Source: Diplonema papillatum (lineage: Eukaryota; Euglenozoa; Diplonemea; Diplonemida; Diplonemidae). From it: 64,000 bases of DNA. The DNA is taken from assembly GCA_030068145.1 (NCBI GenBank), contig JAPJBO010000321.1:163801-227800 (forward strand). The letters run 5' to 3'. The translations under genes were made by a program, and so were the position numbers. The notes under the pieces are model-generated. The model saw only the letters and a list, made by a program, of their open reading frames with translations. It did no database searches and had not been told where the DNA came from. Shown here one piece after another: positions 1 to 9,745 of this stretch; position 1 is the first letter of the stretch, and each line of letters starts with the position of its first letter.

Positions 1-134
1 GGACTGGTCTTGAGAGGCCTTCTGTGAGTCAACTTTTCCGAAGGGACTGGTCTTGAGGGGCCTTGCTGTGAGTCAACTTTTCCGAAGGGACTGGTCTTGA
101 GAGGCGTTGCTGTGAATCAACTTTTCCGAAGGGA
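1..134 (+). repeat. 44-bp satellite, three copies at window edge
   Basis: Three near-identical units containing GTCAACTTTTCCGAAGGGAC. The same unit forms the large array at 53969-55881 and, in the opposite orientation, three copies at 53172-53303. Confidence 0.9.
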
Positions 135-141
135 AAATTGT

Positions 142-320
142 CATGTTACGCTCGTGTTACGCTGTTTTTTAGCAATAATTTTCATGTTACGCTCGTGTTA
201 CGCTCTTCTTTAGGGAAAATTACCATGTTACGCTCGTGTTACGCTGTTTTACAGTCAAATTGGGCATGTTACGCTCTTGTTACGCTGCTTTACAGCCAAA
301 ATTATCATGTTACCACCTGG
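142..320 (+). repeat. 41-bp minisatellite
   Basis: Units begin with CATGTTACGCTCGTGTTACG at 142, 183, 224, 265 and 306, an exact 41-bp spacing. The last unit decays. The array directly abuts the 44-bp satellite. Confidence 0.85.
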
Positions 321-1816
321 TCCGGGCTCCTGGTAACTTCCCCGAAACTCCCCGACACTTCCCCGAAACTCCCCGATACTCAGCCCGATTTTTGTGGGAA
401 AAAGTGGGGCTGCCGGTGGGTGGGTAGGTGTACAGGTTGGTAGTTGAGTGGACAGATGGGTGGATGGTGGTGGGCAGGTCGGTGGATGGGTGAACAGGTG
501 GGTAGTTGGGTAGACGGGTGCGGGCAAGTGGGTGAGGCGTGCAGGTAGGTGTGCTAGTGTGCTTCGGACGCGGCTCTCTTGAGCCGTCCGTGTTCCTCCT
601 CCTCCGATCCTCTTCCTCTACTAACCGGATGCATCTACCAACTGTAGCTTGGACTCCTGGGCAGTTGTTGAGGCACACCCTTCAGCCTGCGGATTCGGAG
701 GGCCTCAAGGCGAACCAGCAGTTGTTGGAAAACCTGCATGACCTGCCTTTGAGTAGGGAGGCGTCTGAACAGGACGCGTCGTGTGCATGTGCGCAGGTTC
801 AACCATCATCTGACTCTTCTGTTTGCGGTTGCAACCTTCGGTACCACGAGTTTGCCATTCTTATGTCAAACTCTCCAATCCCCTCTTGGGTTTTGGTTTG
901 GGCAAAAAGTATTCGCGCCCGCCATCTCCCGATGACTTTCCCACTTCTGCCCACGCTGCAGCAGTCACGTGTAAACCGGGCAGACCCAGTCGTCCCCCAT
1001 CTGGTCCCGAACGACGAGCACCGGGGTGCATGGATTTGGCAGATCTGTTCTCCAAGCTCGAATTGTTGGGGATGGTGCTTTCTTCTGGGGCTGTATTCGG
1101 TTACAACGGTGACGAGTGGGTATTGTTGGGATCCGGTATTCCCGTCTCCTGCTTCAGCCGCGTCGTATTGCAGGACCCTGTGCACCCTCGTGCAGCTTCA
1201 GTATCTACGATTCCCGTTGTCCCCTTTCCTGCAGACGTTCTCGGTCGGAGTCTCCTCAGTGCATGTCCCCTCAGCACACGACAAGCTGTACGCGCAGCAG
1301 ATTATTTGGCGCAGGAATGCGCAGACGAAGGTATCCCGATAAGAATACAAAGCCTGACGCGGCACACCGCACGAGCTCTCTGCCTGCGAGAGCTGTACCT
1401 GCGAGACGCGCTCTTCTCCCGCCTTGTCGGAACGGCAGTTCTTGGACTGGAAACAGCTGCCACTCCTCTGAGCTGGAGCAAAAGCGGGTACCGCAGTACT
1501 GCCACTTGGACCGATGCCAAGACCGGCAAAAACATGTCGTACCCGCTCTACAGGGCTGGGGTGCGGTACGGAGGTAGACAGGGGCAGCGACAGCGACTTC
1601 GCTTCAAAGCTAAAGCAGCTGTCCGGCTACATCCACGAAAACGCGGCTTTCACGCAGTGGCTGCGTAAAAAGTCCGTTGTTCTGCAAGGTTCCTTGTTCT
1701 GGGAGAAAGTGGGCGGCATTCGGTTCGGTGGACTGACGGCTGCAGCCTACGCTCACGCGTGTTGTCGGGGACAAGCGCTTGTTTGAATGGGCTTTGTCGT
1801 GGATTGCTGTCAGACG
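321..1816. other. No assignable gene; decayed repeat sequence
   Basis: CCCCGAAACTCCCCGA motifs at about 335-385 recur at about 51.8 kb and weakly at 37.9 kb, where they mark the end of decayed LINE-type repeat Z. Positions 420-540 are a GGTGGGTGGGTAG-type simple sequence. Around 860-1060 there is weak similarity to repeat Z near 35.3 kb (shared CTCCAATCCC and CTCTTGGG stretches). Several open frames exist at 540-1790 but none shows a domain I recognise. Confidence 0.4.
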
Positions 1817-3019
1817 AGACGATACCGACAGCGACGGCGGCGAAGATCCTCGGTGTGCGCACGAGTGTCGCGAGCGTTAAGGCGGAACGTACCAACATCG
1901 CGCGTCTGAAGGCCCATAACGCATTGCTGGACAGGCTGAGCACCTCGCGCCTTCCATTCGATGTCCGCTGCGAGGTGGCGAGCTCCAATGTCCTCGGAAG
2001 CGTGCTGGCGGGGTGCTCGTATGAGGGGTACACGCAGACGTGCCTCAGGGGGCTGCGGTCGCGGGTAGTGAAGGGAGCTTTCGGGACGAAGCATCCGTCG
2101 AGGAATGTGACGGCGGTGCTGACCATCCTGGCGAAAGCCCACCGAATGAACCCACTGTTGGCGCGGCCGTACAAGATCCTGTGCTCGCTTTTCGACACGT
2201 GCGAGAGGCTCCCCCGCGTATACGCCCGCATGCTGAACATCGCCCGGCTTTACAGCCGGCACGTCCTTGCTTCGCCGAACTCCTGCGGGCGGACCGGGCG
2301 AGATGGCCGTCTTGCACGCGTGTGCATGGGGTTATTGTCGAAGGAATGCGGGTGGAGGTCGCGGCCCTTCACCGCCTCATGGCGGCGGTGTACGCTGCAC
2401 GCGTGGAGGCGGAGCGACGACGCCTCTCCGCTGTGCAACCGATGCACCCCTGGCACGCATCTGCGCCGCTGCCGGTGGTGCAACACCTGTTCGACTTCGA
2501 CCGCCTTCCGGATGAGCCGCCGAGATGGCCGTACGGCGGCCGTGCGATGCGGGCGCTCAACAGGCAGGAAACGACCCGCGCCATGCACCCCCCACGACGC
2601 GCCGATCTCGGCGACGACGGCACTGGCCTCGCCGGCCCGAACACACCGCGCCCACCCGGCCCCGCCCGGCCCTCTTCGATGGCAGGCCCTGACTCGGGCC
2701 CTTTTTCTGATCCTGATTCCGACCCTCCACGGGTCGCGCAACGATCGAGCCCTCCCGCCGGCTCTTCCCGGCTACTCGCGTCCTCCGCATCGCAGCGTGC
2801 CTATCGGCGCAAACGAGAAAGCGAAGATTCTGATTCCTTTTCGGATTATGAAATCGTCAGTATTTTCCAAGAACAGTTGCAACCGACTAGAGTTGCGCCG
2901 CGCCGAAAGCGCGGAAAAAGTGACCCTTCTGGAGTCACGTAGCGAAAAGCTGGCATAGTGTGGTACTCATTTGCTTGCAAATGACTCCCCACTAACGCAA
3001 CAGGACGACGAAAAGTTGT
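1817..3019 (+). pseudogene. LINE copy A, internally deleted 3' half
   Basis: This matches LINE B from about position 6910 to its 3' end, with the same terminal block ending at GACGACGAAAAGTTGT. Relative to B it lacks about 0.6 kb (B about 7353-7946, joined at 2262) and about 1.0 kb (B about 8240-9252, joined at 2560), plus a short piece near 2600. The first deletion shifts the frame, so the protein after the RT-connected region is scrambled although a 399-codon frame stays open by chance. The RT catalytic core is absent. Its 3' terminus is immediately followed by the first base of LINE B, so the two copies lie head-to-tail. It is a dead copy or a substrate for trans-mobilisation. Confidence 0.85.
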
Positions 3020-3057
3020 CGACGTGGGCATGCGTGGAGAAGGACCCGCTCACGGCG

Positions 3058-4071
3058 ATGACGCGTCTCTGCCGCCGGGCGGTGAAGGCGACTTCGGCGC
3101 AGACGCGCCTCGAAGCGGCCTCCATGTGGGGCGTGACGTCGCAACAGGGCCGCCGTGAACTCCTGGTTCGCGTACCTGCGGGACACGTGGACGCCATCCT
3201 GCAGGGGTCGGGTAGGGATGGCTGCTTCTGGCGACCAGTCGGGAAGGAAGCGCGCGACGCCACGCCGGTCGTCGCATTAAATGCGGACGTGACGCGGGAG
3301 ACCGCGTTGGCGTTGTTGAAGAAGTGCGGCGAGGCCGGGGGCGGTGTCGTTCTTGGTGGAAGACGTCTTCTGCTGCGGGCGCGCGGCTCCGGGATGCTGG
3401 CGCGCGTGCGGGCGGCTGCTGGTGAGCACGCGGCGCCCCCGCTCGAAACGGAACTGCGGTACCTCGTGTCCGGTGCCAGGGCGCGAGAGCACGAGGCCGA
3501 CGTCGAGATGCTGCTCAGGCTCGCTGGCTGGGCTGCGACGGTCACGACATCCTTCGTGAGAAGCGGCATGCGGACGTGCGTGGTGACGGGGGGTGGCGGC
3601 CCGCCGTTCCGTGTGATCGAAAGGGAAGGGTCGCCCTTCATTGTCGTCAACGACTACGACAAGGGCGAGATGCCGCGGCCGCGTTCCAAGCGCCTCGCCT
3701 CCTCCCTCCCGACGACGCCCGGCCAGAGGCGGCGCATGAAGCTGCCCGCCGCCGAAGTGCACACGGATCCGGAGCCGGCTCCGACCAACAAGCGGAAGCA
3801 CGAGGAGGTGGCGCAGCCGGCGGAAGCGGGACAGTCGCTAATCCGGCGAGCTGTGGCCGGTGTGGTCGAGATGCTGTCCCCGCCGCGCCAGCGTCTGAAG
3901 GAGCCGGTCGAGGGTGAGAAGGCCGATCACCGGCACGAGCTGACCGATGGAGTGCGGGCTCCAGTGGAGTTTGAATGCGGCGATTGTCAGAAGACAATCC
4001 AAAAGGGCCGCATGCAGAGGAGGTGCGAAGAGTGCGGCGCCAGCGTGTGTGTCACGTGCTCGCGCGCCTGA
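3058..4071 (+). CDS. LINE B ORF1: nucleic-acid-binding protein with C-terminal zinc finger
   Basis: This is the putative RNP (ORF1p-like) protein of LINE B, expected to bind element RNA. The first in-frame ATG is at 3058; the frame is open upstream to 2971 but without ATG. The middle of the protein carries a module also present in LINE C ORF1: an AGW motif, then an R-x-G strand, C-V-V and G-P-P, ending in a YD pair. A basic, Ser/Pro-rich linker with KRK-type motifs follows. The C-terminus is a Cys cluster with three CxxC pairs (CGDC, CEEC, CVTC), a RING/PHD-like zinc-binding pattern. The stop is TGA at 4069-4071, and ORF2 continues in the same frame. I infer RNA binding from position and composition; no catalytic motif is visible. 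Confidence 0.75.
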   Translation: MTRLCRRAVKATSAQTRLEAASMWGVTSQQGRRELLVRVPAGHVDAILQGSGRDGCFWRPVGKEARDATPVVALNADVTRETALALLKKCGEAGGGVVLGGRRLLLRARGSGMLARVRAAAGEHAAPPLETELRYLVSGARAREHEADVEMLLRLAGWAATVTTSFVRSGMRTCVVTGGGGPPFRVIEREGSPFIVVNDYDKGEMPRPRSKRLASSLPTTPGQRRRMKLPAAEVHTDPEPAPTNKRKHEEVAQPAEAGQSLIRRAVAGVVEMLSPPRQRLKEPVEGEKADHRHELTDGVRAPVEFECGDCQKTIQKGRMQRRCEECGASVCVTCSRA

Positions 4072-4074
4072 CTG
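4069..4074 (+). promoter_or_regulatory. Candidate leaky UGA-CUG stop between ORF1 and ORF2
   Basis: ORF1 ends with TGA followed by CTG, and the frame stays open straight into ORF2. UGA followed by CU is a known permissive context for readthrough in eukaryotes (UGA-CUA is the strongest form). The codons right after the stop form the first copy of a conserved 30-codon 2A module, which suggests they are translated. If so, some ribosomes pass the stop and 2A skipping then releases ORF2 from ORF1. Reinitiation at the ATG at 4126 is the alternative. Confidence 0.5.
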
Positions 4075-4161
4075 CCGTCAAGCCACGACGCCCGCGCGGA
4101 CGGCGATGCTGCGGGAGTCCGCTTGATGCGATGTGGGGATGTGCATCCCAACCCTGGCCCC
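4072..4161 (+). other. 2A-like module, copy 1
   Basis: Thirty codons from LPSSHDAR to GDVHPNPGP. The C-terminal GDVxxNPGP matches the 2A ribosome-skipping signature, with His in place of the usual Glu. It begins at the first codon after the ORF1 stop. If ORF2 began at ATG 4126, only about 10 residues would precede the skip site, fewer than 2A peptides usually need. Confidence 0.75.
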
Positions 4162-7100
4162 GGGCGCCGAACGCTCGCCTCGACCGCCGCGGCGGCTTTC
4201 CGCCGCGGACGTCGCCGACGGCCGGCCGGCGCAGCCCGGTACGTTGCCGCGCGTGTGCTGCATCGCGCGCGGGGCGTGGGTTCCCGGGTTGCCTCGCGGC
4301 GTGGGCTTGTTGAATGTGCGTGGCTACCGTCGAAGCACGACGCCCGTAAGTATGCGTACGCCGCGGGGGAACGGCTCTTGAGGTGCGGGGACGTCCACCC
4401 GAACCCTGGTCCCCCGCGCGATCTCACTCTTGCTGCAGTCAATGTTGGCTCGCTGGCCCTGCACATTGACGAGGTGCGTGCGATGGCCCCCGCAGACGCG
4501 ATTGCGGTGCTGGAGACGTCGATGGGCGAGTTGCAGCAGACGCAGGCGACGGACTATCTCGCGAGACCGTGCGCCGTCGACGGGTCGAGGTGGAAGACGC
4601 TGTGGGGGCCGCCGCAACCGCCGAAGCGCAGCAAGCACTGTCCGCACGGAAACCCGCATTCCGGGCAGAAGGGGGGCGGAGTCGTTGTGCTTGCCAGGCA
4701 GCCGGGGGTGGCCCACCTGCTGCCCAACGAATCGCTGCAGGAAGTGCGCAACCGGGTCATCCACACGATGATCGCGACGGGGGTCGGACGGATGTTCGTG
4801 CACTTCTTTGCCGTCTACGCCCCATCGGGGAACACGGCAGCGGCGTCCCGGGAGCGGCTCCTGCAGACGGTCCTCTTCGAGGCGCAGGCCATGGTGGGGC
4901 AGGCCCCGGCGGTCGTGATGGGCGACTTCAACACGGACGTTGAGCGGTCGCCGGCGCTTCGGCATGCCCTCAGCAACGGGTGGACGGACGCAGCGCAGCT
5001 GCAGGCGGCGTGCGAGGGAGGACGACCGCCCAACACCTACACGGGCACGAACACGTCCGGCACGCGCATCGACTACGCCCTGATGAACCGCGCGGCCGCG
5101 TCCGCCTTTGTTGCATGCGAGACGATCGGGGTAGGGAGCGTGAGGGGCCACCGCTGCGTCCGGATTCGACTCGCGGTGCAGGCGTTCGAACAGCAGACAT
5201 GGAGGTTCAACGTGCCGCGAGCGATACCCGTGAAGCCGGCAGGTAGGGTCGTCGAGGTCCCGAGGCTGGATGCCGTGTGCGCCGCCGCCCGCGAGGGGGA
5301 CGTCGAAGGGGCGTGGATGGCGCTCTCCGCAATGTGCGAGCAGTACCTGCTAGACCGCAGCGGGATGCCTGCCTGTGAGAGACGTGCGCACACCGGCCGC
5401 GGTAACTCGGAGCTGAAGATGACTCGCGTTGCGGCGAGGAGTACGCCGGACCGGGGCGTGGCGTGCGAGACGGAGCTGAGGCACGGGAATGCGATCCGGC
5501 GTCTGGAGCACTACGTCTACCAGCGAGCTCGCCTAGAAGCGTCCGGACCATTCCAGGTGCCCCAAGAACTCCGCTTGTGCTGGCTGCGCTGTCTCGCCGT
5601 GATCCGTGGCGGCGGGGTCGGCGGGCCGCCCCCCTCCGACCCGCCGAGCGCAGAGGTCGCCCGCGTTTACTTGCACGACGTACGACTGCGCAGTGCGAGA
5701 TACAACGCGGCTGCGGCGAGGGTACGGAAGAGGCAGCAACACGAGAGGCAGCTGACGATGTTTGGGACGGATCGCCGGGCTCTTGTGACGATGCTACGGG
5801 GGGGTCCGGGGCAGGCGGCCGATGCGGTGCGAACAGCGGACGGGCGGCTCACCGCCAACGTCGAGGAGATGGACGAGGTGCTGCAGGAGGCGTGGGACCC
5901 GATCCTGCGCATGTACGGGGAAGGACGCCCAGAGCCCGAGTACGAGGTGTTCCGCAGGGCCTTCGAGGGTTTTATTCCCCGCCGCCAGATGGACCTGCGG
6001 GATGTGACCGGGAGGGAGCTACGGGATGTGCTCAACAAGCGGAAGAAGAGGACTACGGCGTGTGGGGTGGACGGCTGGCGCTTGGACGAGCTGAAGGCCC
6101 TGCCCGACGAGCTGCTGGACGGGTTCGCGACGCTCTTCAATCTGGTAGAGGAGCGAGGGGAGTGGCCGAAGGGTATGCTGACGTCGTTGGTGTCGCTCAT
6201 CCCAAAGACCGACGACACCTCGCCAACGAACTTGCGGCCAATCACCGTGACGAGCTGCGTCTATCGGTTGTGGGCCTGCAGGCGTTTGCAAGACGTCATG
6301 GAGTGGCAAGAGGGCTGGGTGCTACCGACACAGCATGGCTTCCGCTCGGGGCACAGAACGGACGATGTCCTCATGGAGCTGACGACGTTGATCGAGGAGA
6401 CGCTGCTGGACGAGACGAAATCGCTTTACATGGTGGCGCTGGACTTCGCGAAATGTTTTGACCGGGTTCCGCAGGGTATCGTTCTCAGTCTTGCAGAGGA
6501 GATGGGTCTCGACGCGCGCATCTTGCGCCCCTTGCGCGCCATGTACCGCGGCATGAAGCGACGGTTCAAGCTGCCGCTCGGCGTGGGCTCCGAGTTCGAG
6601 GTGACAAATGGCATTCTGCAGGGCTGCCCGCTGTCGGTCATACTGATCAACGCGCTATTGTCGGTAGTGCTCCGCGCGGTTTCGGTGCGGGTGCCGGAGG
6701 TGTCTTCGGAGTCGTTGGCGGATGACGCCACGCTCCTTGCGCCGGCGGAAGCCGAGCTGCAGCAGGCGGTCGACATCGTCGCGCGGTTCTGTGCCCTGAC
6801 CGGGATGCGCCTCAACATGTCGAAAACCGTGGCAATGGGTATCCGTGCGGGCTCGACGCAGCAGCGCAGGCGGCGACCGTACGCCAGCGCGGTGAAGGTG
6901 GGCGGCGAGGCCATAGTGACGGCGACGTCTGCGAAGATCCTCGGGGTGCGAACGAGTGTGGAGAGCGTCCGAGCGAGTCGGGCCAACGATGCGCGTCTGA
7001 GCGCACATGACGGTCTGATTGACAGGCTGAGTACCTCGAAGCTTCCGTTCGATGTCCGCTGCGAGGTGGCGAGTTCGAACGTTCTCAGCAGTGTCCTTGC

Positions 7101-9585
7101 GGGGTGCTCCTACGAGACGTACACGCAGACGCGCCTGAAGGGGTTCCGGACGCGGGTCGTAAGGGGCGCTTTTGGGAGCAGGCAGCCGTCGAGAAGCGTG
7201 ACGGCGGTGCTGTCGATCCTGGCGAAGGGTCACCGGCTTGATCCGGTTATTGCTCGGCCGTACAGGATTCTGTGCTCGTTCTTCGACGCGTGCGAGAGGC
7301 TCCCCCGCGTGTATGCCCGCATGCTGAACATCGCCCGGCTTTACAGCCGGCACGGTGTGTTGTTGCCGGAGGCGCGCCTAGGACCTGTCGGGATCGCCAT
7401 CTCTGACGGTTTCACGGTCGCGGGCATCGGTTTCGAAGGTCGCGATTTTGCGACCGCGGCGCTCGAGGGCCGCCGGCTTCTCGACATGGAGAGGGGCGAG
7501 AGGCACCACGCCATCCGGGCGCGGCTACGGCAGACTACCTGGACGCAGCTTGCGAGGCAACGACCGTCTTACGACGGTGTGCAGGCAGGGGTGGACTGCA
7601 GGCGTACGAACGAGCTGCGCCTGGCGACGGCTGACGCTGGCGAGAAACGTGCACTGGCGGTGATCCTGTCCGGGGGAGTGTTTCTCGCAGCGCGGTGGGG
7701 ACGGAATGCGCGTGCGAACGGAGGGGCGGCCGGGTCGGACGGGTCGCCGAGCTCCTCGGCGTCCGTGTCGTCGACCGCCTCTGATACGACAGGCAGCTTT
7801 GACGAGCACGCCTCCGAGTCCTCCTCTTCGGAACCTCAGCGTCCGCCGCTGGACCGCGGCTGCAGGGACTGCGACCGGGGCGTCCAGGACACAGCGGATC
7901 ACCTGTGGTGGGAGTGCCCCGCCTACGACGAGATCCGCGGCCGTCCTTGCTTCGCCGAACTCCTGCGGGCGGACCGGGCGAGGTGGCCGTCTTGCACGCG
8001 TGTGCATGGGGTTATTGTCGAAGGAATGCGGGTGGAGGTCGCGGCCCTTCACCGCCTCATGGCGGCGGTGTACACTGCACGCGTGGAGGCGGAGCGACGC
8101 CGCCTCTCCGCGGTGCAACCGATGCACCCCTGGCACGCAGCTGCGCCGCTGCCGGCGGTGCAACACGTGTTCAACTTCGACCGCCTTCCGGATGAGCCGC
8201 CGAGATGGCCGTACGGCGGCCGTGCGATGCGGGCGCTCAAGGGCTGGCTGTCGGCACTGAGGTGGACGAACGCAGGCGAGGTGTCGTGCGTTGAGCTGGC
8301 AGTGGACTTCGAGGTCCACACCGGGGTCGACGTCCCTGCCCCCCCGGGAATACGAAGGCTCGCCGCCAACCAGAGGGGGAAGACCCTCTGGACGATGCTG
8401 TCGACATTGTGCCGCCTGTGCCGAGACCTGCAGCTGCCGTCGCCGTTGCCTGCCGAGCGGAAGGTCCGGGTGGGCTCGATGAGGACCCTGGGGGCGCCGA
8501 TGCTGTGGGGGGGATTGACACCTCGCCCACGCTTCGCCGGGGGCGAGGAGACGCACGGGGTGCTGGAGGCGAGCTTTCCGCGGGCAGCTGCCGGGGACGG
8601 GAAGAACTGGGGCGGGGACGTGTTCCCGCAGTACGACGCGGCGCGGCGGGCACAGCGTTCGCTGCGCTGGGACGTGCCCACCCCTCTGCCGCAACGCCCG
8701 CGCCTTCCCGTGCTTGTACCGGCTGCGCAGGCGGACCCTCTGCTCCGCACGCAGTCGGTCTGCGATGCCTGCGCAAAGCAGAAGTGCGCGGTGTGCACTG
8801 GCATGCGAAGAAACTACAGCCTTGTAGTTGACCAGTGCTGCCAGGTGCACCACCGCCCGGACGACGGCCTGCGCATTCAATGCTGCCGGGCGCATCGGCT
8901 GACGCGATGCGGGACCTGCCCGAACGCCGACGCGTGCTGCGGACGGGGGCATCACAGGGGTGGTGCTGGCCGCGACAGCAGCAGTGGCGACGGGGGTGGC
9001 GGTGGTCATGGCGGCCGCGGCCGTGGCCGCGGCCGCGGCGGCCGGGGCGGCGGAGACGACAGTGGCGGAGACGGTGGCGGCGGCCGCGGCACTGGTCGCG
9101 GCCGCGCACGCGGCGGCGGAGGCGGTCGCGCGGCGAGAGCGACGGCCTCACAGGCCGGAAGCGGCGCGCGCCGTCCCCACCGGGGACACCTACCAGCCGT
9201 GGCCGGAGAAGGCGGACGACGAAATCGCCCCCGAAGCGCGCCCCCCCGCCAGCAGGCAGGAAGCGACCCGCGCCTTGCACCCCCACGACCTCTCCCGCAG
9301 CCGCGCTGCGCGCACGACGACGACGCGCCGATCTCGGCGACGACGGCACTGGCCTCGCCGGCCCGAACACACCGCGCCCACCCGGCCCCGCCCGGCCCTC
9401 TTCGATGGCAGGCCCTGACTCGGGCTCTTTTTCTGATTCTGGTTCCGACCCTCCACGGGTCACACAACGATCGCGCCCTCCCGCCGGCTCTTCCCGGCTA
9501 CTCACGTCCTCCGCATCGCGGCGTGCCTATCGGCGCAAACGAGAAAGCGAAGACTCCGCTTCCTTTTCGGATTATGAGATCGTGA
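4126..9585 (+). CDS. LINE B ORF2: AP endonuclease and reverse transcriptase
   Basis: The replication protein of LINE B: it nicks target DNA and reverse-transcribes element RNA. The ATG is at 4126 (1819 codons), but the frame is open back to the ORF1 stop. Order: 2A motif (about 3-12), Arg-rich spacer, second 2A (about 87-96), APE-type endonuclease (about 100-350) with VYAPSGN, GDFN at about 266, RIDYAL and a GHR in place of the usual SDH. The RT lies at about 640-950, with LIPK, RPITV, ALDFAKCFDRVPQ, QGCPLS and the ADD catalytic pair at about 866. After the RT come a CxxC-x8-H-x4-C knuckle near 1246, a conserved ELAVDFEV block, a second Cys/His-rich cluster near 1545-1605 and a Gly/Arg-rich (RGG-like) tail. 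No RNase H was seen. The last 300 codons are extremely GC-rich. Confidence 0.93.
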   Translation: MRCGDVHPNPGPGRRTLASTAAAAFRRGRRRRPAGAARYVAARVLHRARGVGSRVASRRGLVECAWLPSKHDARKYAYAAGERLLRCGDVHPNPGPPRDLTLAAVNVGSLALHIDEVRAMAPADAIAVLETSMGELQQTQATDYLARPCAVDGSRWKTLWGPPQPPKRSKHCPHGNPHSGQKGGGVVVLARQPGVAHLLPNESLQEVRNRVIHTMIATGVGRMFVHFFAVYAPSGNTAAASRERLLQTVLFEAQAMVGQAPAVVMGDFNTDVERSPALRHALSNGWTDAAQLQAACEGGRPPNTYTGTNTSGTRIDYALMNRAAASAFVACETIGVGSVRGHRCVRIRLAVQAFEQQTWRFNVPRAIPVKPAGRVVEVPRLDAVCAAAREGDVEGAWMALSAMCEQYLLDRSGMPACERRAHTGRGNSELKMTRVAARSTPDRGVACETELRHGNAIRRLEHYVYQRARLEASGPFQVPQELRLCWLRCLAVIRGGGVGGPPPSDPPSAEVARVYLHDVRLRSARYNAAAARVRKRQQHERQLTMFGTDRRALVTMLRGGPGQAADAVRTADGRLTANVEEMDEVLQEAWDPILRMYGEGRPEPEYEVFRRAFEGFIPRRQMDLRDVTGRELRDVLNKRKKRTTACGVDGWRLDELKALPDELLDGFATLFNLVEERGEWPKGMLTSLVSLIPKTDDTSPTNLRPITVTSCVYRLWACRRLQDVMEWQEGWVLPTQHGFRSGHRTDDVLMELTTLIEETLLDETKSLYMVALDFAKCFDRVPQGIVLSLAEEMGLDARILRPLRAMYRGMKRRFKLPLGVGSEFEVTNGILQGCPLSVILINALLSVVLRAVSVRVPEVSSESLADDATLLAPAEAELQQAVDIVARFCALTGMRLNMSKTVAMGIRAGSTQQRRRRPYASAVKVGGEAIVTATSAKILGVRTSVESVRASRANDARLSAHDGLIDRLSTSKLPFDVRCEVASSNVLSSVLAGCSYETYTQTRLKGFRTRVVRGAFGSRQPSRSVTAVLSILAKGHRLDPVIARPYRILCSFFDACERLPRVYARMLNIARLYSRHGVLLPEARLGPVGIAISDGFTVAGIGFEGRDFATAALEGRRLLDMERGERHHAIRARLRQTTWTQLARQRPSYDGVQAGVDCRRTNELRLATADAGEKRALAVILSGGVFLAARWGRNARANGGAAGSDGSPSSSASVSSTASDTTGSFDEHASESSSSEPQRPPLDRGCRDCDRGVQDTADHLWWECPAYDEIRGRPCFAELLRADRARWPSCTRVHGVIVEGMRVEVAALHRLMAAVYTARVEAERRRLSAVQPMHPWHAAAPLPAVQHVFNFDRLPDEPPRWPYGGRAMRALKGWLSALRWTNAGEVSCVELAVDFEVHTGVDVPAPPGIRRLAANQRGKTLWTMLSTLCRLCRDLQLPSPLPAERKVRVGSMRTLGAPMLWGGLTPRPRFAGGEETHGVLEASFPRAAAGDGKNWGGDVFPQYDAARRAQRSLRWDVPTPLPQRPRLPVLVPAAQADPLLRTQSVCDACAKQKCAVCTGMRRNYSLVVDQCCQVHHRPDDGLRIQCCRAHRLTRCGTCPNADACCGRGHHRGGAGRDSSSGDGGGGGHGGRGRGRGRGGRGGGDDSGGDGGGGRGTGRGRARGGGGGRAARATASQAGSGARRPHRGHLPAVAGEGGRRNRPRSAPPRQQAGSDPRLAPPRPLPQPRCAHDDDAPISATTALASPARTHRAHPAPPGPLRWQALTRALFLILVPTLHGSHNDRALPPALPGYSRPPHRGVPIGANEKAKTPLPFRIMRS
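4324..4413 (+). other. 2A-like module, copy 2
   Basis: Thirty codons from LPSKHDAR to GDVHPNPGP, the same length as copy 1 and 252 bp downstream of it. The two copies agree at most amino acids (LPSxHDAR, AAGxRLxRCGDVHPNPGP) while many third codon positions differ, a pattern of protein-level constraint rather than a fresh DNA duplication. Skipping here would leave Pro as the first residue, just before the endonuclease domain. Confidence 0.8.
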
Positions 9586-9745
9586 GCAACTGCCAACAAC
9601 AGTTGCAACCGACTAGAGTTGCGCCGCGCCGAAAGCGCGGAAAAAGTGACCCTTCTGGAGTCACGTAGCGAAAAGCTGGCATAGTGTGGTACTCATTTGC
9701 TTGCAAATGACTCCCCACTAACGCAACAAGACGACGAAAAGTTGT

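Larger units (their letters stand above)
3020..9745 (+). mobile_element. LINE B: nearly intact APE-type non-LTR retrotransposon with 2A motifs
   Basis: Boundaries come from comparison with copy A: both 3' ends share about 140 bp ending in AAAAGTTGT, at 3019 for A and 9745 for B. The element is about 6.7 kb with a very short 5' UTR (38 nt before the first ORF1 ATG), a zinc-finger ORF1, a 1820-codon ORF2 with AP endonuclease and RT, and a short 3' UTR. It has no poly(A) tail. No target duplication was seen, because its left flank is another copy's 3' end. The long uninterrupted frames imply recent activity. Confidence 0.9.

Noticed and set aside
1759-2958. A 399-codon open frame in LINE copy A
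   Set aside because: It crosses two deletions that change frame relative to LINE B, so most of it is out-of-frame translation.
8835-9668. A possible third ORF of LINE B in another frame, ending RRKRGKSDPSGVT, open in both copies A and B
   Set aside because: Comparing A and B gives mixed support. Changes at about 9420-9500 are mostly synonymous in the ORF2 frame, and only the last 60 bp favour the other frame. GC-rich bias keeps all frames open here.
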